From: Gammaproteobacteria bacterium
Lineage (GTDB): Bacteria > Pseudomonadota > Gammaproteobacteria > Pseudomonadales > PIVM01
Direction: 5' to 3'
Length of the DNA: 39,483 nt
Assembly: GCA_003353945.1 (NCBI GenBank)
Contig: PIVM01000037.1
Coordinates: 1 to 39,483 of the forward strand
Part shown: positions 9,295 through 20,700 of the stretch, piece after piece
How positions within the stretch are numbered: position 1 is the stretch's first letter
Layout: each line of letters starts with the position of its first letter
Translations under genes and position numbers: made by a program
Notes under the pieces: generated by a model
The model's input: only the letters and a program-made list of their open reading frames with translations
What the model was told of the DNA's origin: nothing
Databases searched by the model: none

Positions 9295-9317
9295 AACCGG
9301 TTATTGGATAACCGGCT
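9295..9317 (-). terminator. Probable terminator of the decaheme-conduit operon
   Basis: A perfect CCGGTTAT stem with a 3-base loop, followed on the minus strand by a short T tract, lies just after the stop of the MtrB-like gene. The T tract is short, so it is a moderate candidate. Confidence 0.55.
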
Positions 9318-9338
9318 GATTACCCGAATGAAAATCTA

Positions 9339-11906
9339 CTACCATTTATAAGCAAATCTCATTTCAATTATGTGCACACGATAATCTGGCGTTAAATTAT
9401 TAGATAACATAACTAATCGTGAACCAACCTGATCACGTTCAGTGCCAATAGTTTCAACATCGTTGTTTGCAACATATTGACCATTAAACACTCTATTATG
9501 CGCTGCTGTACCAAGCTGCTGCCAATCCTGTGCGTTATATTGCTCGAGGGTGTAAGAGAAACTTAGCTCACTATTCTTGCTCAGATGTTTAGCAAACTGA
9601 AGATTAAAGGTCTCATTTGTAAATCTGACATCAGGCGGTGAATACCACTCAGCTTGATCCAACTCGCTGCTTTGATTATTCTCAGCTATAGCAGCACCCG
9701 GCTTGTAGCGTATGTCCACCACCGCTCTGGAGTGCATGAGAGAAGCACGAATTTCATATGTTTCTTTTACGATATAATCAAGACCAATACCAATGGTATT
9801 CGTTTCATCCCTTAAATCTGCATTCCATACATAGACTCCAGTCCTGTCGCTCCAATCTCTCTGCGCCAGAATATTGTCAATTTTTTCATTCTGATCCATA
9901 TATCGGCCACGTTGATCTGTTTCAATCATATCGTTGGACAAAAAGCCATAGATCAGCATCTCTTCATTCAATTGATAATTCAGATCCAAAACAATCCTGC
10001 TGTCCACTTCTTTTATCAAACCCAACTGGGTTGGATCAATAGAAACGGTATCGTAGATACTACGACTTGAATCCCAGCTTGTGAGCTGTGACGCGATTTT
10101 ACTCTTGTAGTCAATCTGCTGCTGCTGGTAAGCAAGATTGATAGCCAGCGATTCAATGGGCAAAAAACCCAGCGTCAAATCAAACTGATCTTTGTCTCTA
10201 TCGGTAATATCATATTGTCTGAGACCAGGATTATTACCAAAACCAGACACAGGGCTGGCGCTTTCTCCTGCATAGAGAGTGGTATCGTAGTGATAGCTAA
10301 GATCCGTAACCTCACCGTCATACTTACCTGCGTCTCTTTCTGCTTGAACATATTTTACTTTAAACGAGAGCGTATCTATTGGCCGGGCACGATAAGATAA
10401 AGTCAGTGTTTGTTCATCTGTTTTATCCGTTGCCCTATTCTCTCGTTTTTTAATTTCTTTTTCTGCAACAAATCCCAGGGTGCCATACTTTCCAAGGTAG
10501 TAACTCAAATCAAGCCCATACGCATTGCGCCGATAGTCATAAGCTAGATTGACACGCTCGTTTCGATAATCACGTGCGATATCAGTTGAGGTATCCTCAC
10601 TGCTAGTATCCTGCGTATAGTAGTAGAACTCACTCTGTTGTGTTTTATTATCCAGATCATAGTAACGATAATAAACCCGAGCGTTCAGGTTTCTTATAGG
10701 CCTGATCGCGTATAAAAGATTGAGCATCTTCGTGTCGATTTTTGCATCTGCACCGCTTCTTGGCAGATCATCGAGAGAACCACCAAAATCACTACTGGCG
10801 TAGGGCAAAAGATTTTCATCCTGCTCCATTTCCCCCATCGACAAAGTCACATTAAACCTGCTCTTCATAGGCAAGTTAACACCCAAATTTACGATTAGAT
10901 TTTCGTAACTGTTATCCGGTTCCAACGCTATTCGCCCGATTGTGGCATACTGGGCTGATGTACCAATCCTGACAGAATCATAATCAGAACCACCATCAAG
11001 GGTTGCCGGATCACCGTCAGAGCCAAAATAGCCGGCACCATAAAACAGACTATTCCAACTCAACAATTCAACTTTGTTTTCGAATTGTTCATACTGGTAC
11101 GTAGCGTCCAGTTGATACTGCTCTCCTATGTGCTCCATAGAAAGTTTAATGCTTTCATTGCGATAATCTATCGGTTCGGGTAGTTGCACCGTCATCGATC
11201 GCGATGGTCGATCACCGATAGATGCACCTATAACACGCCGGCCCTTTTTTGTATCTATATCAAATTCCAAACGCATATTGGTTTGCTTGGAAAGCTTATA
11301 TTGAAAACCCAGCGTTATGTCTCTGCGCTCTGTACCGAGTCGAACGTCATGAACATTTTCACTCAGTACGCTGCTGATTCTGACATCCTCACCTCCAGCG
11401 CCTGGACCTGCATCGACTGCAGTCCATGAGGCAGCGTTCGCGACATCACTTATCTGAATCGCATCCACAACAGCATTATCAACCCGGTACGCACCGGCAC
11501 CCAGGTATTCATAGGGTGTTTTAGCATTATCGCTTATAGAGTGGGGAATATCGTCCAAATGAAAATCAAAGACAAAGCGCTCAGGATTGCCATACTCTAA
11601 AAAAATTTCCTGATCATCCCTGTCCAGGCTATTGACTATCAGTCCAAAAACCTGCCCTGTTTCACTGTTTTCCGCATCTACAACAAGCCTGTTTAGATAA
11701 GGTTCTGTTTCGTTATCCTTATATTCATTAAACTTACTGGACTGCCGATTCTGCTCCACATACTTGAAGCCGATATTTGCTTCACCGCTTATTTTAAAGC
11801 CACCTTCCTGCTCTTCTTCACTGCCATCTTCATCTTCTTCTGCCACTGCAACAATGGGTGTAAAAAACAGCATCACTATCAATGCACGCTTAATCATATC
11901 CATCAT
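9339..11906 (-). CDS. MtrB/PioB-family decaheme-associated outer membrane protein
   Basis: An 855-residue protein with a signal peptide (cleavage near AVAEE, about residue 22) and then alternating polar and hydrophobic beta-strand sequence to the end. It finishes with an aromatic residue (RFAYKW), as outer-membrane barrels do. MtrB, PioB and DmsF proteins are large barrels that sheath a decaheme cytochrome so electrons can cross the outer membrane. No Cys is present, so the N-terminal CXXC seen in some MtrB proteins is absent. The start is 3 bp from the stop of the decaheme gene, with a GAGGT element inside the end of that gene; the pair is clearly one operon. MMDMIK offers three possible Met starts; the first is used. 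A terminator candidate follows. Confidence 0.87.
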   Translation of the reverse strand: MMDMIKRALIVMLFFTPIVAVAEEDEDGSEEEQEGGFKISGEANIGFKYVEQNRQSSKFNEYKDNETEPYLNRLVVDAENSETGQVFGLIVNSLDRDDQEIFLEYGNPERFVFDFHLDDIPHSISDNAKTPYEYLGAGAYRVDNAVVDAIQISDVANAASWTAVDAGPGAGGEDVRISSVLSENVHDVRLGTERRDITLGFQYKLSKQTNMRLEFDIDTKKGRRVIGASIGDRPSRSMTVQLPEPIDYRNESIKLSMEHIGEQYQLDATYQYEQFENKVELLSWNSLFYGAGYFGSDGDPATLDGGSDYDSVRIGTSAQYATIGRIALEPDNSYENLIVNLGVNLPMKSRFNVTLSMGEMEQDENLLPYASSDFGGSLDDLPRSGADAKIDTKMLNLLYAIRPIRNLNARVYYRYYDLDNKTQQSEFYYYTQDTSSEDTSTDIARDYRNERVNLAYDYRRNAYGLDLSYYLGKYGTLGFVAEKEIKKRENRATDKTDEQTLTLSYRARPIDTLSFKVKYVQAERDAGKYDGEVTDLSYHYDTTLYAGESASPVSGFGNNPGLRQYDITDRDKDQFDLTLGFLPIESLAINLAYQQQQIDYKSKIASQLTSWDSSRSIYDTVSIDPTQLGLIKEVDSRIVLDLNYQLNEEMLIYGFLSNDMIETDQRGRYMDQNEKIDNILAQRDWSDRTGVYVWNADLRDETNTIGIGLDYIVKETYEIRASLMHSRAVVDIRYKPGAAIAENNQSSELDQAEWYSPPDVRFTNETFNLQFAKHLSKNSELSFSYTLEQYNAQDWQQLGTAAHNRVFNGQYVANNDVETIGTERDQVGSRLVMLSNNLTPDYRVHIIEMRFAYKW

Positions 11907-11909
11907 CTG

Positions 11910-12821
11910 CTACCTCGTAAATTTCGCGCCTGAGGGGTGATTGGAACCATGTACCCGGTTATGGCAGTTTATGCACCCCTGCCCCACCGTGGCACTCGCT
12001 CTGTTATAGCCTGGCACATTGGAATGCTCCCCATACTGATGACAGCTCATGCAAAGAAAAGCACCCTTGTTCCTTAGCATGCCGGGGTTATTAGAGCCGT
12101 GGGAATCATGGCAGCTTGAGCAATCATCCCTGACTGGCGCATGTTCCCACAAAAAGGGTCCACGTTTTTCAGGATGACATTGGTAACAGGTCTCGTTCAC
12201 GGTCGCAGCTCTAAGCAGTTGTGGCGCATAGGAACCATGAGGATTGTGGCAGTCTGAACAACCCATTTTCCCTTCACGAACCGGCATATGAGAGGACTTC
12301 AACATCTGTCCTCTTTTCTCAACATGACAACCCGTACAAATCGTTGCCATATCCTCCCTGATGGTCAGCGATCTGTCACTATTTCTCTCCATCAGGTAAT
12401 GACAGGAATTACAGCTCACTTTATTGGCTTCATGCACACCACCCTGCCAATACATCTGTCCGCCACCCTCGTGGCATTGCAGGCAGACTGAATTTTTCTG
12501 ATCACTGCTCAAACGGGAAGTCGGCTTGTAGGAAATGGCAGGTACGGGTTTGAGATTGGGTGAATCAATATGTTTGCTCATCGGGCCATGACAAGCCTCA
12601 CAATCACCAGAAAGCCGTCTACCATGCTTGGTTTTCGCATAGGACTTTATATACTCTTCATGGCATTCAAGACACTCACTCGTATCCTCAACTAAATCAG
12701 CCCCGACAAGATCAGGATTCAACGCTGCCCAATCAACATCCTTAGCCTGAGTTACCCCCGTCTGGAGAAGGAAAGCTATGGCTGTTATGAGCAACCACAA
12801 CTTATAGAACCTTCTATTCAT
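11910..12821 (-). CDS. DmsE/MtrA-type decaheme c-type cytochrome
   Basis: A 303-residue precursor from the ATG at 12821, preceded by an AAGGGGAT ribosome binding site; an upstream in-frame Met (12872) would put an odd extension ahead of the signal peptide. The signal peptide ends near TQA (residue 26). I count exactly ten CXXCH heme motifs, first Cys at residues 50, 74, 113, 137, 162, 188, 212, 234, 257 and 283, spaced along the whole mature chain as in MtrA, DmsE and PioA. This periplasmic wire would sit inside the MtrB-like barrel encoded next and carry electrons across the outer membrane. Maturation would need the Ccm system encoded at 21.5-29.2 kb. No CymA, MtrC/OmcA or DmsAB-like gene is in the window, so the outer electron acceptor or donor is unknown. 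Confidence 0.9.
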   Translation of the reverse strand: MNRRFYKLWLLITAIAFLLQTGVTQAKDVDWAALNPDLVGADLVEDTSECLECHEEYIKSYAKTKHGRRLSGDCEACHGPMSKHIDSPNLKPVPAISYKPTSRLSSDQKNSVCLQCHEGGGQMYWQGGVHEANKVSCNSCHYLMERNSDRSLTIREDMATICTGCHVEKRGQMLKSSHMPVREGKMGCSDCHNPHGSYAPQLLRAATVNETCYQCHPEKRGPFLWEHAPVRDDCSSCHDSHGSNNPGMLRNKGAFLCMSCHQYGEHSNVPGYNRASATVGQGCINCHNRVHGSNHPSGAKFTR

Positions 12822-13319
12822 AGTATCCCCTTCATGAAAGTGTCTGCGATTGAAAAAGAGCTCATACTTCAATGCATTAACATACGCCTCAGTCGAAAGT
12901 CCCCCGCTAACAGAAAACGAGCGTGAATACTGAGAATATTATGGCAGGCCTAACTTTTATCCTGTTCTCACAAGCTACCCCTATCTTGAACACAGAAAAG
13001 AGGCACTTCTGGGCGAAAACCAGGAGCCTGTCCGAAAATAGCGAGAATTATTTACCACAAAACCTATTTACTCAAATTTTAATGTTGTTTCACATCATGC
13101 TCTACAGTCATTCCTGGATGAATCAGCTCAAAATGGGATTATCTCGAATTCTGATGATTTATTAGCACCTGTAAGTCCAACGATTCGGATGTGAATATGC
13201 AGTTCCTAAAAACCAGCCATTCTCCCCCAACGCCCCATGATCACTATATCCACAGATAATTGAGCTGCATTTTATGTCGTTTTACTAGTAACTAAGAGAA
13301 ATGAACTGGAAACTGCTCG
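12822..13319. other. Intergenic region between decaheme and TlpA-like genes
   Basis: About 500 bp. A plus-strand frame at 12923-13165 has no credible ribosome binding site or family and lies antisense to where the decaheme promoter should be, so I reject it. The promoter of the decaheme operon should be here; no clear -35/-10 pair and no clear FNR-type dyad was found by eye. Confidence 0.4.
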
Positions 13320-13943
13320 CTATTGCAAGATAACAGATTGAGGCGGTTTGAGATTCATCTTTCCCGAAGACCATGGATCAACAGAACCCGCCGTTTGATC
13401 TAGATAATATTGAATCATTTCAGACGCCAATGGGTCATCCCAGTCAACGAAACTGCGCAAGAAACTAACAACCCTGCCACTTCGATCAATAATAAAAGAG
13501 GCAGGTACAACATCCACAGGAAAAAATGCCTTTAGAGCATCCTCGGAATCATTGTACAAACCCAAATGAAGCAGATTAAGCCGCTTATAGTACGGTTTAA
13601 TAACAGTAATCCCCTCTTTGTCGATAGACACTGGCAATACAATAAATTCCGATTTCTTAAATTTTCCCTGAAGGCGATCCAAAGCAGGCATTTCTCGAAT
13701 ACACGGCCCACACCAAGTAGCCCAAATATTCAATAGAACGATACGCCCCTTATAGGCACTAAAGGATGTTTGTACGTTTTTTCCGTCAAGAAATGTGATA
13801 TCAGGCACCATCTTCGGCGCTTCAATCGCTTTAAAACTGCGGACTGTACCATCTGATGGCTCTGATGCCTCATGATAAGCAAAAGTCGTATTGGAAACTA
13901 ACAATAGCAACATAACAATATAGACATGGATACGCACAGACAC
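13320..13943 (-). CDS. TlpA-like periplasmic thioredoxin
   Basis: A 207-residue exported thioredoxin-fold protein with a signal peptide (residues 1 to about 22, ending near TFAYH). The core has the redox motif WATWCGPC (Cys 78 and 81) inside the usual LLNIWATWC strand-turn, and a cis-Pro region VVPASFIID. TlpA/ResA/CcmG-type proteins reduce disulfides in the periplasm, often in apocytochromes before heme attachment. The gene lies about 500 bp upstream of the decaheme operon on the same strand, so a role in maturing that cytochrome is plausible but inferred. It is distinct from the ccmG gene at 23.3 kb. Confidence 0.85.
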   Translation of the reverse strand: MSVRIHVYIVMLLLLVSNTTFAYHEASEPSDGTVRSFKAIEAPKMVPDITFLDGKNVQTSFSAYKGRIVLLNIWATWCGPCIREMPALDRLQGKFKKSEFIVLPVSIDKEGITVIKPYYKRLNLLHLGLYNDSEDALKAFFPVDVVPASFIIDRSGRVVSFLRSFVDWDDPLASEMIQYYLDQTAGSVDPWSSGKMNLKPPQSVILQ

Positions 13944-14058
13944 AGTGGTTACTCCTGATCAATCAAGTACAACGGCGCCAATTCTAGCTTGAATCGAATA
14001 ACGATTCGATTATTAGATTTATCATTCAATGGGATACCAACGCGCTTGTCACTCGAAA

Positions 14059-14682
14059 TCAAAACAAACCAAAAAACCACCGCGTACGCTGAAATTCCTT
14101 TTCACAGCTTTTCAATTGCCTGGTATACAGCATGGAACGTGCAGAGACTTTCTTGGCCACGTTTTTCAGCCACATTTTTTTGTGGTAAGTACGCCGGTTA
14201 AATCCACCATGACCTTCGTGATAAGCCAGATATAGATTGTAAGCATCGTTTTTGCGAATGCCCGAGCGTTTGAAGCTCTTATCGTTATACCAACCGATAA
14301 AATCAGCCGCATCATCAAAATCATCCCTATCTGCACCAAAGCTGCCTGCGTCTTCTCTGTAGATTGACCAGGTTGATTTTAACGCTTGCGTATAACCATA
14401 GGAATCGGACGGTCTTGGGCCAGGAAAAATCCACAAGATTTTGCTTCGTGGCGGTTTGGCTTTCGCTCTAAAACGCGACTCCTGATACATAAATGCCATG
14501 ATCACTGGAACGGGAGTGCCCCAACGTTTTGAGGCCTGCCTTGCATCTTCATACCAATCATCTTTTTCGCGAAAAATTTCGCAGATGTTGTCAATTTTTT
14601 TTGGGGGTGTCGTTGCACAGCCGCCAAGAAAAATCACCAACACCAGCCAACTGAAAGCAGAGTGAACCAATCTTCTATGCAT
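14059..14682 (-). CDS. Lytic transglycosylase-like SLT-domain lipoprotein
   Basis: A 207-residue lipoprotein: lipobox FLGGC with Cys at residue 22. The SLT-like domain has the catalytic-Glu motif MYQESRF (Glu 68), followed by SYGYTQALKSTW (the GLMQ-equivalent block) and NLYLAYHEGHGGF near the end. Members of the family cleave the MurNAc-GlcNAc bond in peptidoglycan. It starts 24 bp after the ligA stop on the same strand and is probably cotranscribed with it. Confidence 0.82.
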   Translation of the reverse strand: MHRRLVHSAFSWLVLVIFLGGCATTPPKKIDNICEIFREKDDWYEDARQASKRWGTPVPVIMAFMYQESRFRAKAKPPRSKILWIFPGPRPSDSYGYTQALKSTWSIYREDAGSFGADRDDFDDAADFIGWYNDKSFKRSGIRKNDAYNLYLAYHEGHGGFNRRTYHKKMWLKNVAKKVSARSMLYTRQLKSCEKEFQRTRWFFGLF

Positions 14683-14706
14683 ACATCTCTCATATCAACT
14701 ATTGCA

Positions 14707-16740
<2,034 letters not shown>

Positions 16741-16754
16741 TTAGATCCAAAACA

Positions 16755-16785
16755 AGAAAACCAAAGCTTTGTGCTTTGGTTTTCT
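16755..16785 (-). terminator. Hairpin between zipA and ligA
   Basis: A perfect 13-bp inverted repeat (left arm AGAAAACCAAAGC, 5-base loop) followed on the minus strand by a T-rich stretch (TTTTCTTGTTTTGG). It sits 22 bp after the zipA stop and would terminate or attenuate transcription from zipA into ligA. Confidence 0.65.
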
Positions 16786-16806
16786 GAACGGGTATATGCT
16801 TGAAAA

Positions 16807-17619
16807 TTACGCAGGCTGGGTAATTTTACGCTGCTCAAAATCCTTAATGCGCTGATGATAATGTTCAAGTGTTTGAGCCGTCATGACGCTGTGATTTTCA
16901 TCCTTCAACTCACCGTTGAGGTTTTTCACAACACACTGTGCAGTTTCCAGCATGTACTCAAATGCCATCGCAGGGTCTTCCGGTCCGGGTAGCCCGAGAA
17001 AAAAGATAACGCCGGAGGTGTTAAAACACTTTATGTTATCCAAATCAAACACGCCGGGCTCGACAATATTGGCCACACTGAATTGCACCGGCCCTTTACC
17101 GTTTTCCTTTTCATAGCGGTGGAATATATTCATCTTGCCAAACCGCAGATCACAGGCCAGCAATATCTGTAATAGGTCTTCACCCACAAAATCTGCCCCC
17201 TCCCTGGCAATCACGTTGATTACAATCAACTCTTCAGATGGTGCTTCAAACTGATCAGTAGATTCAGCGGCGGCAGCTCGTTCTGTGCTGTTGACTGAAG
17301 GCTCTTCCAAAAAATCTACTTCTGTTGCAGTCATCGGTTCAGGCTCCACTTCGGCGGCAGTTGCCGTCATGGAGGGTAGTTCATTTTCAAGATCTTTGGA
17401 CTGCGTTTTCTGAGTTCTCGATAAAACCCGCGCACCACCATTGGGCAGCTCATTATTGACATGTTCATGATCATCCTTGTCAAATCCGCCCCCCATTTTG
17501 AGAGACAAACGTACGGCGCCTCGCCGTTCATTGCGCACACGCCGGTAACCGTCCAACAAAACCGCCAATACCAGCAAGACGCCGATGACGATCATCCAAC
17601 CTCTTAAACCCATATCCAT
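16807..17619 (-). CDS. zipA: Cell division protein ZipA
   Basis: A 270-residue bitopic membrane protein that tethers FtsZ to the inner membrane in gammaproteobacteria. An N-terminal helix (about residues 5-23, GWMIVIGVLLVLAVLLDG) is followed by a charged, Pro/Glu-rich linker. The C-terminal FtsZ-binding domain runs from about 130 to 265 and includes the block ILLACDLRFGKMNIFHRYE, typical of the family. Position directly between smc and ligA, all on one strand, is the classical arrangement. Confidence 0.95.
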   Translation of the reverse strand: MDMGLRGWMIVIGVLLVLAVLLDGYRRVRNERRGAVRLSLKMGGGFDKDDHEHVNNELPNGGARVLSRTQKTQSKDLENELPSMTATAAEVEPEPMTATEVDFLEEPSVNSTERAAAAESTDQFEAPSEELIVINVIAREGADFVGEDLLQILLACDLRFGKMNIFHRYEKENGKGPVQFSVANIVEPGVFDLDNIKCFNTSGVIFFLGLPGPEDPAMAFEYMLETAQCVVKNLNGELKDENHSVMTAQTLEHYHQRIKDFEQRKITQPA

Positions 17620-17734
17620 GCGAATGCTCTCATCTGTTTATTTGTGATAAAAATATTATTGTAAAACAATCACGGCGTTTTTCATCTGCAAAACGACACT
17701 TTTTTTCAAATTGCTTGTTTTATTTCCACGACCA

Positions 17735-20700
17735 TTATACTGCCGCCAATTCAACAGCTTCTTCTACATCAACGGTCACCAATCTGGATACGCCAGGTTC
17801 ATGCATGGTGACACCCATTAACTGATCTGCTATTTCCATCGATATTTTGTTGTGAGTGATATAGATAAACTGCACATGGCTTGACATATCTTTGACCATG
17901 TTGGCATATCGCCCTACGTTCGCATCATCCAAAGGCGCATCCACCTCATCCAGCATGCAAAACGGCGCCGGATTAAGACGAAATATGGAAAATACCAACG
18001 CAATTGCCGTTAAGGCCTTCTCTCCACCAGAGAGCAGATGTATGGTGCTATTACGCTTACCCGGTGGCCTGGCCATGATGGTGATACCCGTATCTAACAA
18101 ATCTTCGCCTGTCATTTCCAGATAGGCATGACCGCCACCAAACACCTTTGGAAACAGTTCCTGTAAACCGCTATTAACCTGCTCAAAAGTTTCCTTAAAG
18201 CGTGAGCGGGTTTCTTTATCAATTTTCCGTATGGCGTTCTCCAACGTCTGTAGCGCCGATTCCAAATCTTCATTCTGCTTGTCGAGATAGCCTTTACGCT
18301 CGGCCTGTATCTGGTATTCCTCAATCGCTGCTAAATTGATCGCACCCAAACGCTGAATACGCGCAGCCATTCGGGTCAATTCTTCTTCCCACTGAGGTTC
18401 ATTGGCATCCTCAGGCATGTCATGCAAAAGCTCTTCCAATTCAAATTGCGCCTCTACTAACTGATCCGTCAGCGTGTTTTTGCGGATATCCAAGGTTTTT
18501 GCTTCTAACCGCCCGGCCTCTAGCTTGCCGCGCACGGTTTGCATTTCCTGACCTACCAGATTTCGCTGACGCTCAAAATCCCGTAATGCTTGCTCGGCAG
18601 CCTCCATACTACGACGAGCCTCGGTTAACGCACCCTCGACTTTCAAACGCTTGTCAAGCTGCGCCTCCAATTCACCCTTTATATCATCCAGAGGTGATGA
18701 ATTTTCAGCAATAGCCTGCTCCAGATGTTGCTTGCGTTGTAGAAGCTGTTCGAGCTGACGTCGCGTACGAATCATCGCTTGCTGCATCGATTCGACCTGC
18801 GCCAGTAAGGATTGATGGCGCATGGCCAACTGGTGGGCATGATCCTTGTCATGTCTTGCCCGCTGTCTCGCCTGATCAAGTCGCGATCGATTATCATCTC
18901 TTTGCTGTAAAAGCTGTTCTCGTTGATCCGCATCGCCCGCCATCGCATTGATAGCATCTTCTAACAGAATACGCGCTTCGCCGACGCCTTCCTGCTCAAG
19001 CGCGTGCTGTTCCTTGATGTCTTCGATTTCGTGTATCACCCTTTCGCGACGCTGAGCAATTTGTTCTACTCTAACCTGTCTGGCGCTTAGCTGGGATCGC
19101 AACTCCCCATGGCGGCTGCTCACTTGCTTGAGGTCTCGCTGAAGGGTTTCTCTTTGTTGCTCCAATTCAGCAAGCGAATCTCTTCCAGCTCGCAAGGTGC
19201 CATCGAGTTCATCCTGGCGACTTTCACCGGAAGAAATTGAGGTTTCAAGTTGTGTCAGTTCTTGCTGGCGTTGTAGAACACCGGCTTGTTCATCCACTTC
19301 TTTGCTAACACGCAGCCAGCCGCTTCCCATCCAGATACCGTCTTTTGTGATAACCGATTCCTGGGCTGCCAGTGACGGCCGCAATGCCAGAGCATCTGTC
19401 AGGGTCTCGGCCACGTAAACGCCGGCCAGCAAACTGCTGAGATTATGTTCTCCGCCAACCTTGCTCAACAACAAATTCCCTTTCAACGGCTCAAGCAGTG
19501 ACTCTGCATATTTGCCATCAAACAGACTGAGCGCACCTTTATCAAGGCTGGCAAGCCAGCTACTGGCGGCATCAAGATCATCAACACAAACCGCCTGCAG
19601 ATTGGCACCCAGTACGGTTTCCACTGCCGTATCATAACCCTCTTCAACAACGATACCTTCTGCCAATCGAGGGCTGTCTGACAACTGATACGTTGATAGC
19701 CAGTCAGTGATTCCATTACCTTTCTGACCAAGCGCTGCCTGCTGCAATGCTTCCAGAGAAGCATGTCGACCTCGTTGTCTCTGTAATTCACTACGTTGTT
19801 GATCCAGCTGTTCCGAATACAGATTATGTTCCTCTCGCCGCTGTCTTATCTGTTGGTGCAAATCATCCAATTGCTGCTGCGAAGCTTCAGCCTGAAGATC
19901 CATTTCAGCTATTTGCTCGACCAACATTGAAATATCTTCATCAACTGAACCTGCCTGCAAATGCCTGCTTTCATCCTCCAACTTTGATTGTCGTTCGCGC
20001 AAGTTCTGAAGCACTTTTTCAATGTGCTGTATACGAGATTGCTGTACTTCAGCAGAACGTTGTGACTGCGATGCAGTGGTATTGAATTCGTCCCAACGCG
20101 TCTGCCATGCCTGCATCAATTCTTCTGCCTGCAGAAGCGCCTCGCTGGAGCTTTCCTCGGTTTCGCGATACATAGCCAGCTCTGGCTCGATTTCCAATAA
20201 CTCTTCCTGCCAGCTCTCGAGTTTTTCCCTATCGCCCAGCAGATGCTCCTCCGCCTCTCGACAAGCTATCTGAGTTTGCTCCATATCACCCGTCAGCTGG
20301 CGGCTACGTTCCTGTTGATGCTGGATGGTCTGCTCAGCTCTGGCAATTTCAGCACCCAGACTGTAATACCGACCCTGAATCTCGTGAAATTGATCACTCA
20401 ACTCAGTGTGCAGGCTTATTTGCTTTTCGATGTCTGTGTCAAGACTCGTTTGTCGAGTAACACATTGTTCGACTTGAAGCTCCATTTCGGTAACAGACGA
20501 TTGCTCCTCCTTGGATTGCTTATCCAATTTCTGCCATTGCAGGGCGTGCAACTGGGCTTTCAGCAGGCGCTCTTCCTGTTTAAGCGTTTTATAACGTTCA
20601 GCTGCCGCAGCCTGGCGTTTTAAATGCTGAAGCTGACGCTCCAATTCATCTCGAATATCAGTCAAACGCTCCAGATTTTCTCGGGTTCGCCGCATGCGGT

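Noticed and set aside
12923..13165. 80-codon plus-strand frame
   Set aside because: Antisense to the decaheme promoter region, no ribosome binding site, composition not protein-like.
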